Below are positions 40,929 through 51,216 of a stretch of 64,000 bases of DNA, in pieces; position 1 is the first letter of the stretch, and each line of letters begins with the position of its first letter. This DNA comes from Kalmanozyma brasiliensis GHG001. Its lineage: Eukaryota; Basidiomycota; Ustilaginomycetes; Ustilaginales. The notes below the pieces were generated by a model, which was given only the letters and a program-made list of their open reading frames with translations, was not told the DNA's origin and did no database searches. A program made the position numbers and the translations under genes. The DNA is taken from the NCBI RefSeq assembly GCF_000497045.1, contig NW_015961948.1:1410000-1473999 (forward strand), in the 5' to 3' direction.

Positions 40929-43900
40929 CTAGAACTGGCTGCTGTCTGGCAACGCATCCGAGTCGGAATCGTAGACGATCTCCTCCTCGTCATTGACCAC
41001 GAACGAGTCCTCCGAGTACATATCCTCGGACCCCAACCCTCTGCCTCCCGCCCTGGGCTCGCTCGACATCTGGCCTCTCCTCCTCACCTCCGCCATCCGC
41101 CTCCTTGGTGTCACGGGCTCGCCGAACTTGCCTCCTACTCCTGGGAACGGTCCGTGCCTCACCCTCTGAAACTCCTCTGGCGCCCGCTGGCTCATCATGC
41201 TCTGCATATACACGCTCTGCTGGTGATACCCACGCGGAGCCTGCGTCGGCATAAAATCGCCCACAGCTTCCCGATCCGAGTCGTCTTCCGCAGAACTGCC
41301 GAGCCCAGAATCATTTTCGTCGCGCTCACCGTGCACCTCCTCGTCCGTAGACCGCTCCGCTTCGTACTGAAACAACGCACGAGACGTGGGTGAGTTGGTG
41401 ATCTTGCGCTTCTTCTTCCCCACCACGCCTGCCATCCGACTCGAAGAGCCTTTCTTACCTTTCTTACCCTCCAACGGCGCGTCCGACTTGCTTTTCCCCT
41501 TGGCTTTCTGCGGACTCGAGTCGGTATCGGTGTCGTCGGGAATGCGCGCCTTGGTGGGGCGACGACCGCGTGTTTTGGCGGCAGTAGGACTCGTGTCGGC
41601 CTCGACGCGCGTGGTGGAGGACGAGGCTTTCTGCAGACGCCGTCCTCGTTTGGCAGGCGCTTTGATGGGCGACGATGAGGCTGCGTCTTGCTCCGCATCC
41701 ACCTCCATTGGTTGCGCAGACGAGGAAGCGTCGGGTGACTCGATGAGGACGCGTTTGGTGCGACTGGTGCCTGCGCGGCGAGGGACCGAGTCCGGAGGTC
41801 CCATCGAGCTCTTCGCAGGCGAATCTAGGACGGATTGGGCGGAAAGGGTGGCTTCCTTCTGCTTGGCTTTTTCGTCTTGAGCCATCAAGGCAGCCATGAT
41901 CGGGTGTGGCTCGAACCTCAGGGGCGCTGCTTTGGTTGGCACCGAGGACGACGACGAATCCTCTTCCATGGCTTTGCTGTCACGCTTGCTGGTGCCGGCT
42001 CGCTTCCAGGACGAAGTCGGAATCTTCTCCTTGCCGGCCTCCCAAGAGAGCAAGGCTGCAGCTTCCTTCTCGACCCGTTGAATCTCGTTCTCGATCGACA
42101 AGTCCACCGTGAAGTCGACGCCAAACTCGTCGTCATCGTCGTCGTCGATCGGGATGGCGATGCCTCTGTTACGTGGAGATTTGGCTTCGAGCGACGGTTT
42201 CGGCTGGCTGCCGTTCTTCCCGTTGGTGGTCGCTTCACCAGCATCGCCACTCTTCCGCAGTGCCAGCGTGCCTGAGCTCTGTGCGCTGCGACCGGAGCTC
42301 CTGAGTCCCGTGCCGAGCGTTTTGCCTCGCGTGGTCGCACCAATTGCTGCCAGTGGTCGCGAGGACGACGATGAGCTCGGGAGCGGCGGTGTCTCGATAC
42401 CGTCCGATAGCGCGAGCGGCGTGGGGAAGGACAGGCTTCCATTCGATCTTCCGAAGAGCTGCGGAGGTGAGGACGGCGGTGAACTCGAGCGTGAAGCAAT
42501 GGCTCGCTTTCCACGAGTCTTCCGCTGCGGAGGTCGCAGGTCCAGCTCGTCCAGATCGTCGTCGAACTGAGATTTCAGATCGGCACTGGATACCTTGAGA
42601 AGGCGCTGCATCTTTTGGCTGTGCGTTTCGGGTACCTCGGGAGCCGCGTCGCTGTCGCTGCTGGCCGTACGCTTGCGCTTGGTCAACGTCGATGCCTTGC
42701 GGAAGCCCGCCATGATGTCGCCGCCTTCGGGCATGTTGCGCTTGGGATCCTTTTTTGGCTTCGGCTCTTTCTTGGCCCGCACCGGCTTGGTCGCTTTGGT
42801 GCCCTCGGACACCATCGACGGATCGAACTCGGGCTGCTCCACCTCCTTCAAGACGACCTGGGGACTGATGTTGTTAGGCACCATGCGGTCGACATCTTCG
42901 AAGAGTTCGACGTGCGCTTTTGAATCGACCTCCTTTTGCACCGCTTTGTAGTTGTCCTTCGAGTGCTGCCAGTTGTGTTGCTCCCGCCCCTCGGACACGA
43001 GCACGGCGATCTTGCCCTCGCGCTTTCGACCCGTTCGACCGATGCGCTGCAGCATGCGGATCGAGTCCTTGACCGCTTCGTAGCAGACGGTGAGATCCAC
43101 CGATCCAATATCGAGACCCTCCTCGCCAATCGAGGTGGCGACCAGCACGTTGTACTTGCCCGCCTTGAACTCGGCAATGACGCGCTCCTGATCCTTTTGC
43201 GACATGCCCTTCTTGCCGGTCTTGGACTTGCTCTGGCCGACAAATTCGGTCGCCTTGAAGCCAGAATCGTTGAGAAAGCCAACGATCTCGTCACAACACT
43301 CGCGGTACGAGCAGAAGACCATCGCTCGCGTCTCCGCCTGAGATGAATCACCAAAGCTGGCCAGCTGACCTGAAGTAGGCGTGTTGCCAAGCACATCGTG
43401 TCCGCTCTCGGCAAAAGCTTCCACGTTGTGCACCTGCTCGGCCGCGAACCTGTCAAAGTGGTCGCTCAGCACATTGCGCAGCTTGAGCATCTTCGGATGA
43501 AGGATGCGGCCTTTAGGATCCTGCATCAGCTCGAGCTCGCGGATGATCTCGGCGAAGGTCGTGTTCTTGTTGGCGTACATCTGCTGCTTGGCGGAGGCCG
43601 TCTTTTTGCCACTCGGGTTGAAGCCCATGGAGCGCTCCTTGAGACGATTGTAGAACATCATGATGGATTGCTCCATAAGATACTGCATGGACAATGCCAT
43701 GTGGGCGAGCTCGGAAAGGTTGGATCGCAGCCAGGGCTTGCCGGCCAGGATGCCTGCGCGACTGCGGTCTTTGGCGATGGCGTTGACGGCGAAGGGATGC
43801 AGAAAGACGGGATCTTGATTGCGGAGAAGACCGGCTTTCATAAGCGGATCCATCTGCGTCTGCATGAGCTTGGCCCAGTTCTCCTTGACCAAGTTGAGGT

Positions 43901-45320
43901 CTTTGCCGAGCGTCACGTTGACGATCTCTTCGTGCTTGCGGTGCATGTAGCGTTGCACGTCGATCGCTTCTTCGGTGCGGATCTCGATGTGGTTGATGTG
44001 AAGTTGATCGACGACCTGCTGGACACTGTCCGAGTCCTTGCCGGGCGTGGCGGATAAAGCGAGCACGCGAAAGTGCGGGTTGACCTCCATGAGCATGCCC
44101 ATGATGTTGCCGTACGCATAGCGACCGCGAGCCTTGTGCGCCTCGTCGACGACGACGCAAACGACGTCGCGCGGATCGCAGCTTCCCTTGCGGATATCGT
44201 TCTCGAGTGTTTGCGGAGTCATATAGAAGATGCGCTTGCTCTGCCAAAGGCCGACTCGGCGAGTGCTTGCCGTATTGCCGGTCAAGTCGATGGCACAGTC
44301 CCAGGGCAGGCCGCAGATCTTGTGACATGCGATCTTCTGCTGGTCGACAAGGGGACGAGAGGGGGCGAGGAAGAGGATCTTGCCCTCAGGAAACCACCGA
44401 AAGAAGTTGAGAATGACGACCGCGGCGATGAAGGTCTTGCCGAGACCAGTGGGGAGTGCAGCGAGGACATTGTTGAAGAGCGCCTTTTGGACGATGTTGT
44501 ACTGGTAGTCTCGCCTTTCCATGTTGGTAGGGTAGATCCAGGTTTTGGCAGCCTCGAGGTCGATTTGGCACTTCTGCGGCTGCGGAGGAGGGAGGTTGCG
44601 GCGGGGATCTGCGGGTGCGGGTGGGACCACGTTTTCGTACTTGCTGCCGGCATCCCAGTCACGTTTCGCCTTGCCTTTTGCGTCGCCCGTGTCCACGGCG
44701 TCCTCGTCAAAGCTGAGCTCGTCTACGTCGATCGGCGTACCAAATTCGTCCTTCTCGCGGTTCTTTGCGTTCTCGCGGTGAAGGTAGGCCTCCCTATCCC
44801 ACGTCTTTTTCCCGACTTTGTTCAGCCAGAGGGGGCGACAGCTGGACGAGGCAGCGTTGTTGTTCGGCGACTCGTTGTGAAGTGCGGACTGCGAGGAGAT
44901 GGTGATGTGGCCGGGACTGGAGGAGACCACCTGGCTGGGCGTCGCGGGCTTGCCAAAGAGCGTCATTTGCCGAGCAACTCCCGAGGATGCGGGCTGGATC
45001 GATCCATTCGAGCCGATCGAAGACACCCTCTGTATCGGCTTTGCGGATGTGGAAGCTACCGCCGACGGGCCTGCCTTGTTGGCCCATGCTGAAGAGCCGT
45101 TCGACGTCGAATGCGGAAGCTGCGGACCAGCTCTCGAAGCACCGGCTTTGCTGATGGAAGACAATGTCTGGATGCGGGATGGCTGGTGAAACGCGGACGT
45201 GCTCGGAGCGGGAGCATCTTTGACTAGCGTGTTCTCGATCTGATCGAGCTGCAAGAGCGCCGAGTCATCGAACTCGTCAAAGTCGTCGATATCGTCAAAC
45301 TCGTCTGCCGCGTTTGCCAT
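40929..45320 (-). CDS. MPH1: FANCM-family DNA helicase MPH1
   Basis: 1463 residues, intronless. It is an SF2 3'-5' DNA helicase that remodels stalled forks and dissociates D-loops in error-free repair. An acidic N-terminus (DEFDDIDDFDEFDDSALLQL) and a disordered region precede the helicase core. Motif Q-like RDYQYNIVQKALF and motif I LPTGLGKT lie near 288, motif II DEAH near 391 and motif III SATPG. The FANCM/Hef helical insert comes next, then motif IV (MVFCSYRECCDEIVGFL), motif V (VATSIGEEGLDIG) and motif VI (RIGRTGRKREG near 758). The last 600 residues are Ser/Lys/Arg-rich and disordered. FANCM's C-terminal ERCC4-like nuclease is absent, as in fungal Mph1. It is divergent from COX18. Confidence 0.95.
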   Translation of the reverse strand: MANAADEFDDIDDFDEFDDSALLQLDQIENTLVKDAPAPSTSAFHQPSRIQTLSSISKAGASRAGPQLPHSTSNGSSAWANKAGPSAVASTSAKPIQRVSSIGSNGSIQPASSGVARQMTLFGKPATPSQVVSSSPGHITISSQSALHNESPNNNAASSSCRPLWLNKVGKKTWDREAYLHRENAKNREKDEFGTPIDVDELSFDEDAVDTGDAKGKAKRDWDAGSKYENVVPPAPADPRRNLPPPQPQKCQIDLEAAKTWIYPTNMERRDYQYNIVQKALFNNVLAALPTGLGKTFIAAVVILNFFRWFPEGKILFLAPSRPLVDQQKIACHKICGLPWDCAIDLTGNTASTRRVGLWQSKRIFYMTPQTLENDIRKGSCDPRDVVCVVVDEAHKARGRYAYGNIMGMLMEVNPHFRVLALSATPGKDSDSVQQVVDQLHINHIEIRTEEAIDVQRYMHRKHEEIVNVTLGKDLNLVKENWAKLMQTQMDPLMKAGLLRNQDPVFLHPFAVNAIAKDRSRAGILAGKPWLRSNLSELAHMALSMQYLMEQSIMMFYNRLKERSMGFNPSGKKTASAKQQMYANKNTTFAEIIRELELMQDPKGRILHPKMLKLRNVLSDHFDRFAAEQVHNVEAFAESGHDVLGNTPTSGQLASFGDSSQAETRAMVFCSYRECCDEIVGFLNDSGFKATEFVGQSKSKTGKKGMSQKDQERVIAEFKAGKYNVLVATSIGEEGLDIGSVDLTVCYEAVKDSIRMLQRIGRTGRKREGKIAVLVSEGREQHNWQHSKDNYKAVQKEVDSKAHVELFEDVDRMVPNNISPQVVLKEVEQPEFDPSMVSEGTKATKPVRAKKEPKPKKDPKRNMPEGGDIMAGFRKASTLTKRKRTASSDSDAAPEVPETHSQKMQRLLKVSSADLKSQFDDDLDELDLRPPQRKTRGKRAIASRSSSPPSSPPQLFGRSNGSLSFPTPLALSDGIETPPLPSSSSSSRPLAAIGATTRGKTLGTGLRSSGRSAQSSGTLALRKSGDAGEATTNGKNGSQPKPSLEAKSPRNRGIAIPIDDDDDDEFGVDFTVDLSIENEIQRVEKEAAALLSWEAGKEKIPTSSWKRAGTSKRDSKAMEEDSSSSSVPTKAAPLRFEPHPIMAALMAQDEKAKQKEATLSAQSVLDSPAKSSMGPPDSVPRRAGTSRTKRVLIESPDASSSAQPMEVDAEQDAASSSPIKAPAKRGRRLQKASSSTTRVEADTSPTAAKTRGRRPTKARIPDDTDTDSSPQKAKGKSKSDAPLEGKKGKKGSSSRMAGVVGKKKRKITNSPTSRALFQYEAERSTDEEVHGERDENDSGLGSSAEDDSDREAVGDFMPTQAPRGYHQQSVYMQSMMSQRAPEEFQRVRHGPFPGVGGKFGEPVTPRRRMAEVRRRGQMSSEPRAGGRGLGSEDMYSEDSFVVNDEEEIVYDSDSDALPDSSQF

Positions 45321-46127
45321 GATGGCGGCGGTACGTGCTGTGCAGCACTATGCTGGATGATGGAGGCCAGCGATATGCTATGTGTATGTTATGGAGCCAA
45401 CTACGAGTAGAGCAAGGAGGTGCGGAAGGAGTTGGCGGTGGTGGTGGAAGGAGAACAAGACATGTTTGTTTCCGCAACCGCTTCTTATGCAGAGTGCGGA
45501 AGCTGAGCGCGGACCGACGAGGCGAACAAGGTTCGAGGCCTGAGATGAAAGGGCGATGTGTTGCCGCGCGATCGTCAAGGAAGACGTGTGATGGTGCCAA
45601 GTGGACCGAGTATGCTCCTCTCAAGGTTTCGATGTGATGATCCGAGTGGTCTGCCGTGCTGTGTGATCATAGAAAGGAAGATTTGAAGCTGAGCCGGAAA
45701 CTTGACTGAGCTTAGTGTGCTGATCATAGGCTCTTGAGCTGTGCTGCCTGCGGGTGAAGGGAATGGCTGAGTCGAGCGTTACTCGGTAGCCTTCCGATAC
45801 CTGTGGTACCTGGTGGCGTTGCAAGCAAACTCAGCATCGGAACGACAAACGAGACCAACACCTCCACGCACGCACGCCGCTCACACACTCAAATTAACAA
45901 GACGCGCTCTGCAGTCGCGTAAAATGGTCGCTCTGCATCGGGAGATTCCAGTGGGCTGTACAGCGGTATCGCCGATAGAGCTCGGAAGAAAAGTGGAGTC
46001 GGACAAGGCTCACAGCTGCTTGACCAACACCAGCTTCCCTTTGAAAGGTCCATTGACCAGCTTCGACCCATCCTTTCCAGCCAACGACATCGACAAGCAT
46101 TGTCGAGCGCAAGCAGTTGAAGCAGTC
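45321..46127. promoter_or_regulatory. Divergent region, MPH1 / COX18
   Basis: 807 bp between divergent starts. The COX18 frame remains open upstream to 45813, but the residues before the ATG at 46128 look non-coding. No other gene is supported. Confidence 0.4.
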
Positions 46128-47475
46128 ATGGCGAGTCGAGGTGTCTTTCGTATCGCTGTAGCAAGCGTTCGTGCACGAGCGAGCCTGCTTCCGCCAGCTG
46201 GAGCCTTCCCCCGCATCGCGTTACCTCACCGAGCGACCACACCCAGCCATCGAGGCTTTGCATCATCATCAGCAGGACTACTGGCAGCTCCTACATCCAC
46301 ACAAACACCCACGGCGCTTCCCTCGCAGGCATCAGGCGCAACAGATGCCACTAGCACAGCCACGCAAGCTCTCGCTGAGTCCGAAGTAGTGCAAGGCGGA
46401 TTCGAGTTCCTCCAACCATGGGTGCCCGTCATCAACAACCTCGCCGACACGATGCATCTCAGCGGGCCCTATCCGCACGCACTCTCTATCTTCATCCTCG
46501 CCTTTGCTGTCCGAACCGTCGTCACGCTGCCCGTCACACTGTGGCAACGCGGCAAGACGCGAAAGCTGACCGAAAAGGTGCTGCCCGAGTGGGAGATCCT
46601 GAAGGAGCAGATTCCGTTGCAGGTGCGGGTGAGGAGCAGGAGAGCAGGTCTGTCGTACGAGGCGTTCGAGAAGGAGGCGCAGAAGGAGCTTAAGGCTAAG
46701 CTCGCCGAGCTGTTGCGCAAGCACAATGCTTCGCCATTGCCGGCATTCCTCGGACCTGCGTTGGTGACCATTCCTGTGTTCCTGCTCATGACTGCGCTGC
46801 TGCGCCAGTGTGCCCTGGATCCAAGTTCGCCACTGAGTACGGAGGTGCTGCCTTGGTGGTCGCCTTCGCCAGAGCTTGCGCAGCAGTTCAAGGCGAGTAC
46901 GGCTATCTTGGCGGATCGAGGATTCGACGAGGCCGCGATCGCCAAGTTGAGGGGCACCATGGGCGGACCCACACTTGTAGACAAGGATTCCACCATGATC
47001 GGGCCGCTCAGCTTTGGCATGCTCACATTGGCAAACACAGAGCTCAACAGCTGGAGTAGGAGAAGCATCGCCAAATTGAGAGCTGTCACCTCGGACAGGT
47101 CGGATGCAGCGGCAAGAACAGCAGGAAAATTGCTGGCAGAACAACCAAAGGGAGCAAAGCAGGACGAGCCGGAAGAGCCCGCAAGAGCGAGAATCATCAC
47201 CAATGCGTTGCGGATTATGGCCATCGCCTTCATTCCGATTGCGTGTCAAGCACCAGGAGTGAGTTGCTTCGCCGCTACAGATCAGTCAAAGTGGTGCACA
47301 AACTGACGACGCTCTTCCTCAATTTCCGCTTTCCGGCCCGCAGGTGCTCGTCATCTACTGGCTCTCATCAGGTATCTATACCCTGATCCAGAACTCGGTC
47401 CTCGCTGTCTTTGATCGCCGCTCCGAAGCCCTGAGGGCGAAAAACAAGCAGCGGCTTCTCCAGCAGCCGCGCTAG
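46128..47475 (+). CDS. COX18: Mitochondrial inner-membrane insertase, COX18/OXA1 family
   Basis: Two exons, 46128-47258 and 47344-47475, joined in phase 0 across an 85-nt intron (GTGAGT donor, CCGCAG acceptor). The product is 420 residues. The N-terminus MASRGVFRIAVASVRARASL is a typical matrix presequence. The Oxa1/YidC fold follows: a first membrane segment (ALSIFILAFAVRTVVTLPVT) with the conserved Arg, a matrix-side helical hairpin with many charged residues, LVTIPVFLLMTALLR, then helices near 330-345 and IMAIAFIPIACQAPG joined to VLVIYWLSSGIYTLIQN. The short C-terminus without a long basic ribosome-binding tail favours COX18, which exports the Cox2 tail, over OXA1. The subfamily is inferred. 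It is convergent with mS41. Confidence 0.78.
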
Positions 47476-47649
47476 AAGCCTTCGCAAGGCACCTTTTGCC
47501 TAGACTTTCATAGAGAAATAGCATGCATCTGCGATCCGAGCGGGCTTTGAAGGACTGCGACAGTTCATGCGTGCGAATGCTTGTGTTCGGGATGGCGTAT
47601 GTATTGTACAGTTGAGATGTCGAGCGAGGTTCTCCGATTTGCCTTGCCC

Positions 47650-48174
47650 TCACTTCTCGCCAGGCCTCCTGACACCCCTCACCCGGATCCTCTCTGCCGT
47701 CTGAACCCTGGGCCCCCACCCACGCACCTTCTTCTTGGGCTTGGCATCGATCACAAACTTCTCCGGATCTGCGCCCTGCCTGAACTTCTCCCTTGCCCAC
47801 AAGAAGTATCTCCTGTCCTTGACGGTCACTCCCGCCTCCTTGAGCTGTGCCGATTCGATGGTGAAGATCTTGGCCCACTTGTCGCCGAGCGCCGACGTGA
47901 GCGACGAGTTGGACGCAAGATCGCGACGCGGGCCGGAGATGGAGGTCAGGAAGGTCGCAGGATCTGAGATGGCGCCTAGATAGAATACGAAGATGGAGGT
48001 ACATCAGTGAGCTGCTTCAAGGGGACTGTCGAGTTACAAGGACAACGTACCATCTGGCTTTGGGATGAGCTTCGTCGCCGAAGTCGTTGCTGCTGGTGCT
48101 GTGGTAGTGGTGAGCGTTCGTGATGACGAAGCAACTGCAGAGGCCGAGATGGCTCTGATCGATCTTGCCAGCAT
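47650..48174 (-). CDS. FYV4: Mitochondrial small ribosomal subunit protein mS41 (FYV4, IGR domain)
   Basis: Two exons, 48174-48051 and 47975-47650, with a 75-nt intron (donor GTACGT, acceptor TCTAG). The product is 149 residues. The N-terminus MLARSIRAISASAVASSSRT is a clear mitochondrial presequence. The body matches the SAM-like IGR motif of Fyv4/mS41: FLTSISGPRRD, then KIFTIESAQLKEAGVTVKDR and RRYFLWAREKFRQG. The tail is basic (KPKKKVRGWGPR). The IGR triplet itself reads ISGPR here. It acts in the mitochondrial ribosome. The gene lies tail-to-tail with COX18, 174 bp apart, and is divergent from the DUF726 gene. Confidence 0.85.
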
Positions 48175-48558
48175 CTTGATCGTTCTGATACGCTGTTCAG
48201 CGTGGGTCTTGTGAGATGTCGACCAGGAGATGAGAGCAGGTCAGAAGAAAGGGTCAATCCTCGAAAAGAAAGAACTCGGATCTCGCTCTCTGCAAAAGGG
48301 AAAGCGAGATTTTTGGCGGGCAGACGATGCTACTCTAACAAATCTCCATTTTTCGGCACTCCTTTCCGCTTAAGGCTGGTGGAGGCGCTGTTCTGAGGTG
48401 CCTGCATGCAGGGCTGTCTTAAGGTTTCAGGTGCTCGGGCCTTTAGGCTTAGACCTCGAAAGCTGAGCTGCTGACTCCTTATCTTGGACCACCACACACG
48501 ACTCGACTTCAGCTTCATAGTGCTGTGAGAAGCGCTATAGAGGGCATCGTCACTCGCC
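48175..48558. promoter_or_regulatory. Divergent promoter, mS41 / DUF726 gene
   Basis: 384 bp between the two start codons. No ORF or repeat seen. Confidence 0.4.
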
Positions 48559-51216
48559 ATGTTCTCGAAGAAAGGACGCAGCCAGCAAGGCTCCTCGTCG
48601 CTCGACCTGTCCTCCTTACAGTCCTACTCTCCAACGTGGTCGCCGCATCTCCGTCTCGCAACGTGCATCTCGATCAAGTATGCTGTGCACCGTCATGTAG
48701 AGCGCGCGACCCATCTGGCAAGCAAGTCGGGCCCCTTCGGTGCCTCCACATCCTCCATCTCGCAAGAGTGGTCCGATTACGGCCAAAAGTTCCTCACGGC
48801 GACATGTCAGCATCTCGGCGTGCCGGAGAACTCGCTGCCCCCTCACCCGATCAGCCTCGAGGATGTGCTTTCAGCAGCCCAAGGTCGCCTGGAGCATGCA
48901 GACACGCGCGACCCCATCTGTCAGAACGAGCCGACCTACGAATCCGGTTCGGATCATGCTCGCCGCTTCCCGAACCTCGACCTTCCCATCAAGGGCGTGG
49001 ACGATGCCAAGAAGGGCGAACCTACAGATGGACTCAACGCAGAAAAGGCAGCGCAATCTTCCGCTGGTGGCGATGAAGAGAAGCTCGGGGACCCCTCGGT
49101 TGCATTCGGGGACTTGCATCTCAGCACATCGCCATCACCCCATTCTCCGCACTCTGATGTCGGAAGTGAGGGCTTTCACTACGATCAAGACGCCCAAGAG
49201 CTTCCCGACTTCTTCCACAGCATGTCAGATGCCACCTCTTCGCAGACCATCAGTGCAGAACTCAGCCGCGAGAAGCGAGCGCGAATTTTCTCGCAGGACA
49301 CTTTGGCTTTGACGACACCAAAACGCATGCAGGGCGCACTCGATCGCGATTCCGGCCAGGAGATCGAAGTTGCGCACGAGCTGCTGTTGATCGCGCTAGG
49401 CTTGGGCCAGTACCGCGCTCAGGACGGATCATCGACGCTGTTCGAACAAGACTTTCTCTTTGGCGAGACGCAGCTCGATCTGCCGAAGACCGAGGCCCAC
49501 ATCGAGCAGCCTGAACTCGCCCATCCGCCACCGCCACTTCCTCGAAGACCAGGTCAGAGCGGGGAGGGTCCGCAAAATGCGAACGCAACGTCAGCACCGG
49601 GCCGTGGGAGCGCAACAGACGATGCGATGAAAACCGTCACCGATACTGGGCGCATGCTTGGCGACGCATCCATGAGCGCCTTCACCTCGCTCAAAACAGG
49701 CACTCTCACGGGCTGGAGCAAGCTGTCGTCCGCCAGCAAGGAGCTCGTCGGCTCGCAATCGCAGGCCAGCACCCCCTCTCCTTCAGCCAAGTCGACCAGC
49801 AAAGACGCCAAGCAGCCCGTCAAGCCGAATGAGGTCTGCCACTACGATGCCCGAGCGCGGTCGCTGATCTTTGTCGCAGTCACAGCCATGGGCATTGCAG
49901 CGTGCCAGATCTGGATGGCCGAAAAGGTCATGGCGCAGACCATCTTTTTCATTATGAGCGAGGGCGATCGGGCGTCGGCATCCAAGAACGGCAAGGGGAT
50001 CGTCGAACAGCTGCCCGCTGGTGCTTCGCTCGATGCACGGACAGGATCCATCACGCAAGCGTCTCAACGATCGGAATACATGAACCAACACACGGGTTCG
50101 GTGGTCCAGCGCGAGCGTGAGAAGGTGACGTGGGGCAAGTGGGCTGCGATGGGAGGCGGATTCATCGCTGGTGGACTGGTCATCGGGCTGACTGGTGGTC
50201 TGGCAGCGCCGCTGATCGCACCTGCCCTGGTCGGCCTGACGGGAGCCTCTTTCCTGGCCACCTCTGGCGGCATCATCATGCTCGGAACGCTCTTCGGACT
50301 CGGCGGCGGTGGGCTCGCAGGTTACCGCGTCGAACGACGCCTCCGTGGTATCGCCGACTTTTCCTTCGCGGAGCTTGCCAACGAAGCTCGCAGGGCTGGG
50401 GTGACAATCCCCAGCCTGCACGCCACCATTTGCTGCAGCGGTCTCCTGCTCGAGACCGACCAGCAAATCGCGGCGTGGTCGCAAATCTTTGAGGGTGCCA
50501 GGGACGGCCGCGATGCCTTTGCCATCGAGTGCGAGGCGGACATGATGAAGGAGGCTGGACAGGGCCTACGCTCCTACATGCTGGATAACCTCATCCGCAC
50601 CGGAGGCACTAAAGCAGCCGAGGAGGTTATTAAGAAGACGGCACTTGCAGGCATCGCCGCCATCACGCTGCCGATGAGCGTCTTCAACGCAGCGTCGGCG
50701 ACACTCGACGGCGTGTTTGTACGGGCAAAGACAAAGGCGCACAAGGCCGGGCTGATTCTCGCAGAGACACTACGCAACGAAGTCCAAGGTCATCGCCCCG
50801 TCATCCTCATCGGAATCTCCCTGGGAGCTGCGACCATTCTTACCGCCCTCACCGAGCTCGCCAAGGATCCGGAGAACACCTCGCACCTGGTGGACTCGGT
50901 CTTCCTCATCTCGGCGCCGATCACACCGTCGAACGCGACCCTGCGGAAAGTCAGAACGATCGTGCAGCGACGCTTTGTCAACGTCTTTTCGTCCAAGGAC
51001 ATGGTCTGCGGGATCGCGGCCTGGCTAGGATCGGGCGTATCGGTGGAGGAACTGCGAGCGGGCAAGCTGCCGAGGGTCGCGGGGAGTCGTGCGATCGACG
51101 ACGTTCCAGGCCTGGAGAACATCAACGTTTCCGACATCATCTCGAGCCACTTCGAGGTCAACGATGCTGACAAGCTCGGTGCTATCCTCGCTCGGTGCGG
51201 AGCGCTGGACGATTGA
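48559..51216 (+). CDS. DUF726/TMCO4-family membrane alpha/beta hydrolase (Mil1-like)
   Basis: 885 residues, intronless. The N-terminal half is helical and disordered with SP/TP motifs. From about 525 a Gly/Ala-rich hydrophobic region (GGGFIAGGLVIGLTGGLAAP, TSGGIIMLGTLFGLGGGG) probably forms two or three membrane segments. The C-terminal half contains VILIGISLGAATIL with a lipase-like GxSxG elbow near S754, then VDSVFLISAPITPSN and NVFSSKDMV. This is the layout of DUF726 proteins such as TMCO4 and yeast Mil1, described as an AP-1-binding protein with a lipase-like fold. A conserved acidic residue and His can be placed only tentatively. The substrate is unknown. Confidence 0.82.
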   Translation: MFSKKGRSQQGSSSLDLSSLQSYSPTWSPHLRLATCISIKYAVHRHVERATHLASKSGPFGASTSSISQEWSDYGQKFLTATCQHLGVPENSLPPHPISLEDVLSAAQGRLEHADTRDPICQNEPTYESGSDHARRFPNLDLPIKGVDDAKKGEPTDGLNAEKAAQSSAGGDEEKLGDPSVAFGDLHLSTSPSPHSPHSDVGSEGFHYDQDAQELPDFFHSMSDATSSQTISAELSREKRARIFSQDTLALTTPKRMQGALDRDSGQEIEVAHELLLIALGLGQYRAQDGSSTLFEQDFLFGETQLDLPKTEAHIEQPELAHPPPPLPRRPGQSGEGPQNANATSAPGRGSATDDAMKTVTDTGRMLGDASMSAFTSLKTGTLTGWSKLSSASKELVGSQSQASTPSPSAKSTSKDAKQPVKPNEVCHYDARARSLIFVAVTAMGIAACQIWMAEKVMAQTIFFIMSEGDRASASKNGKGIVEQLPAGASLDARTGSITQASQRSEYMNQHTGSVVQREREKVTWGKWAAMGGGFIAGGLVIGLTGGLAAPLIAPALVGLTGASFLATSGGIIMLGTLFGLGGGGLAGYRVERRLRGIADFSFAELANEARRAGVTIPSLHATICCSGLLLETDQQIAAWSQIFEGARDGRDAFAIECEADMMKEAGQGLRSYMLDNLIRTGGTKAAEEVIKKTALAGIAAITLPMSVFNAASATLDGVFVRAKTKAHKAGLILAETLRNEVQGHRPVILIGISLGAATILTALTELAKDPENTSHLVDSVFLISAPITPSNATLRKVRTIVQRRFVNVFSSKDMVCGIAAWLGSGVSVEELRAGKLPRVAGSRAIDDVPGLENINVSDIISSHFEVNDADKLGAILARCGALDD

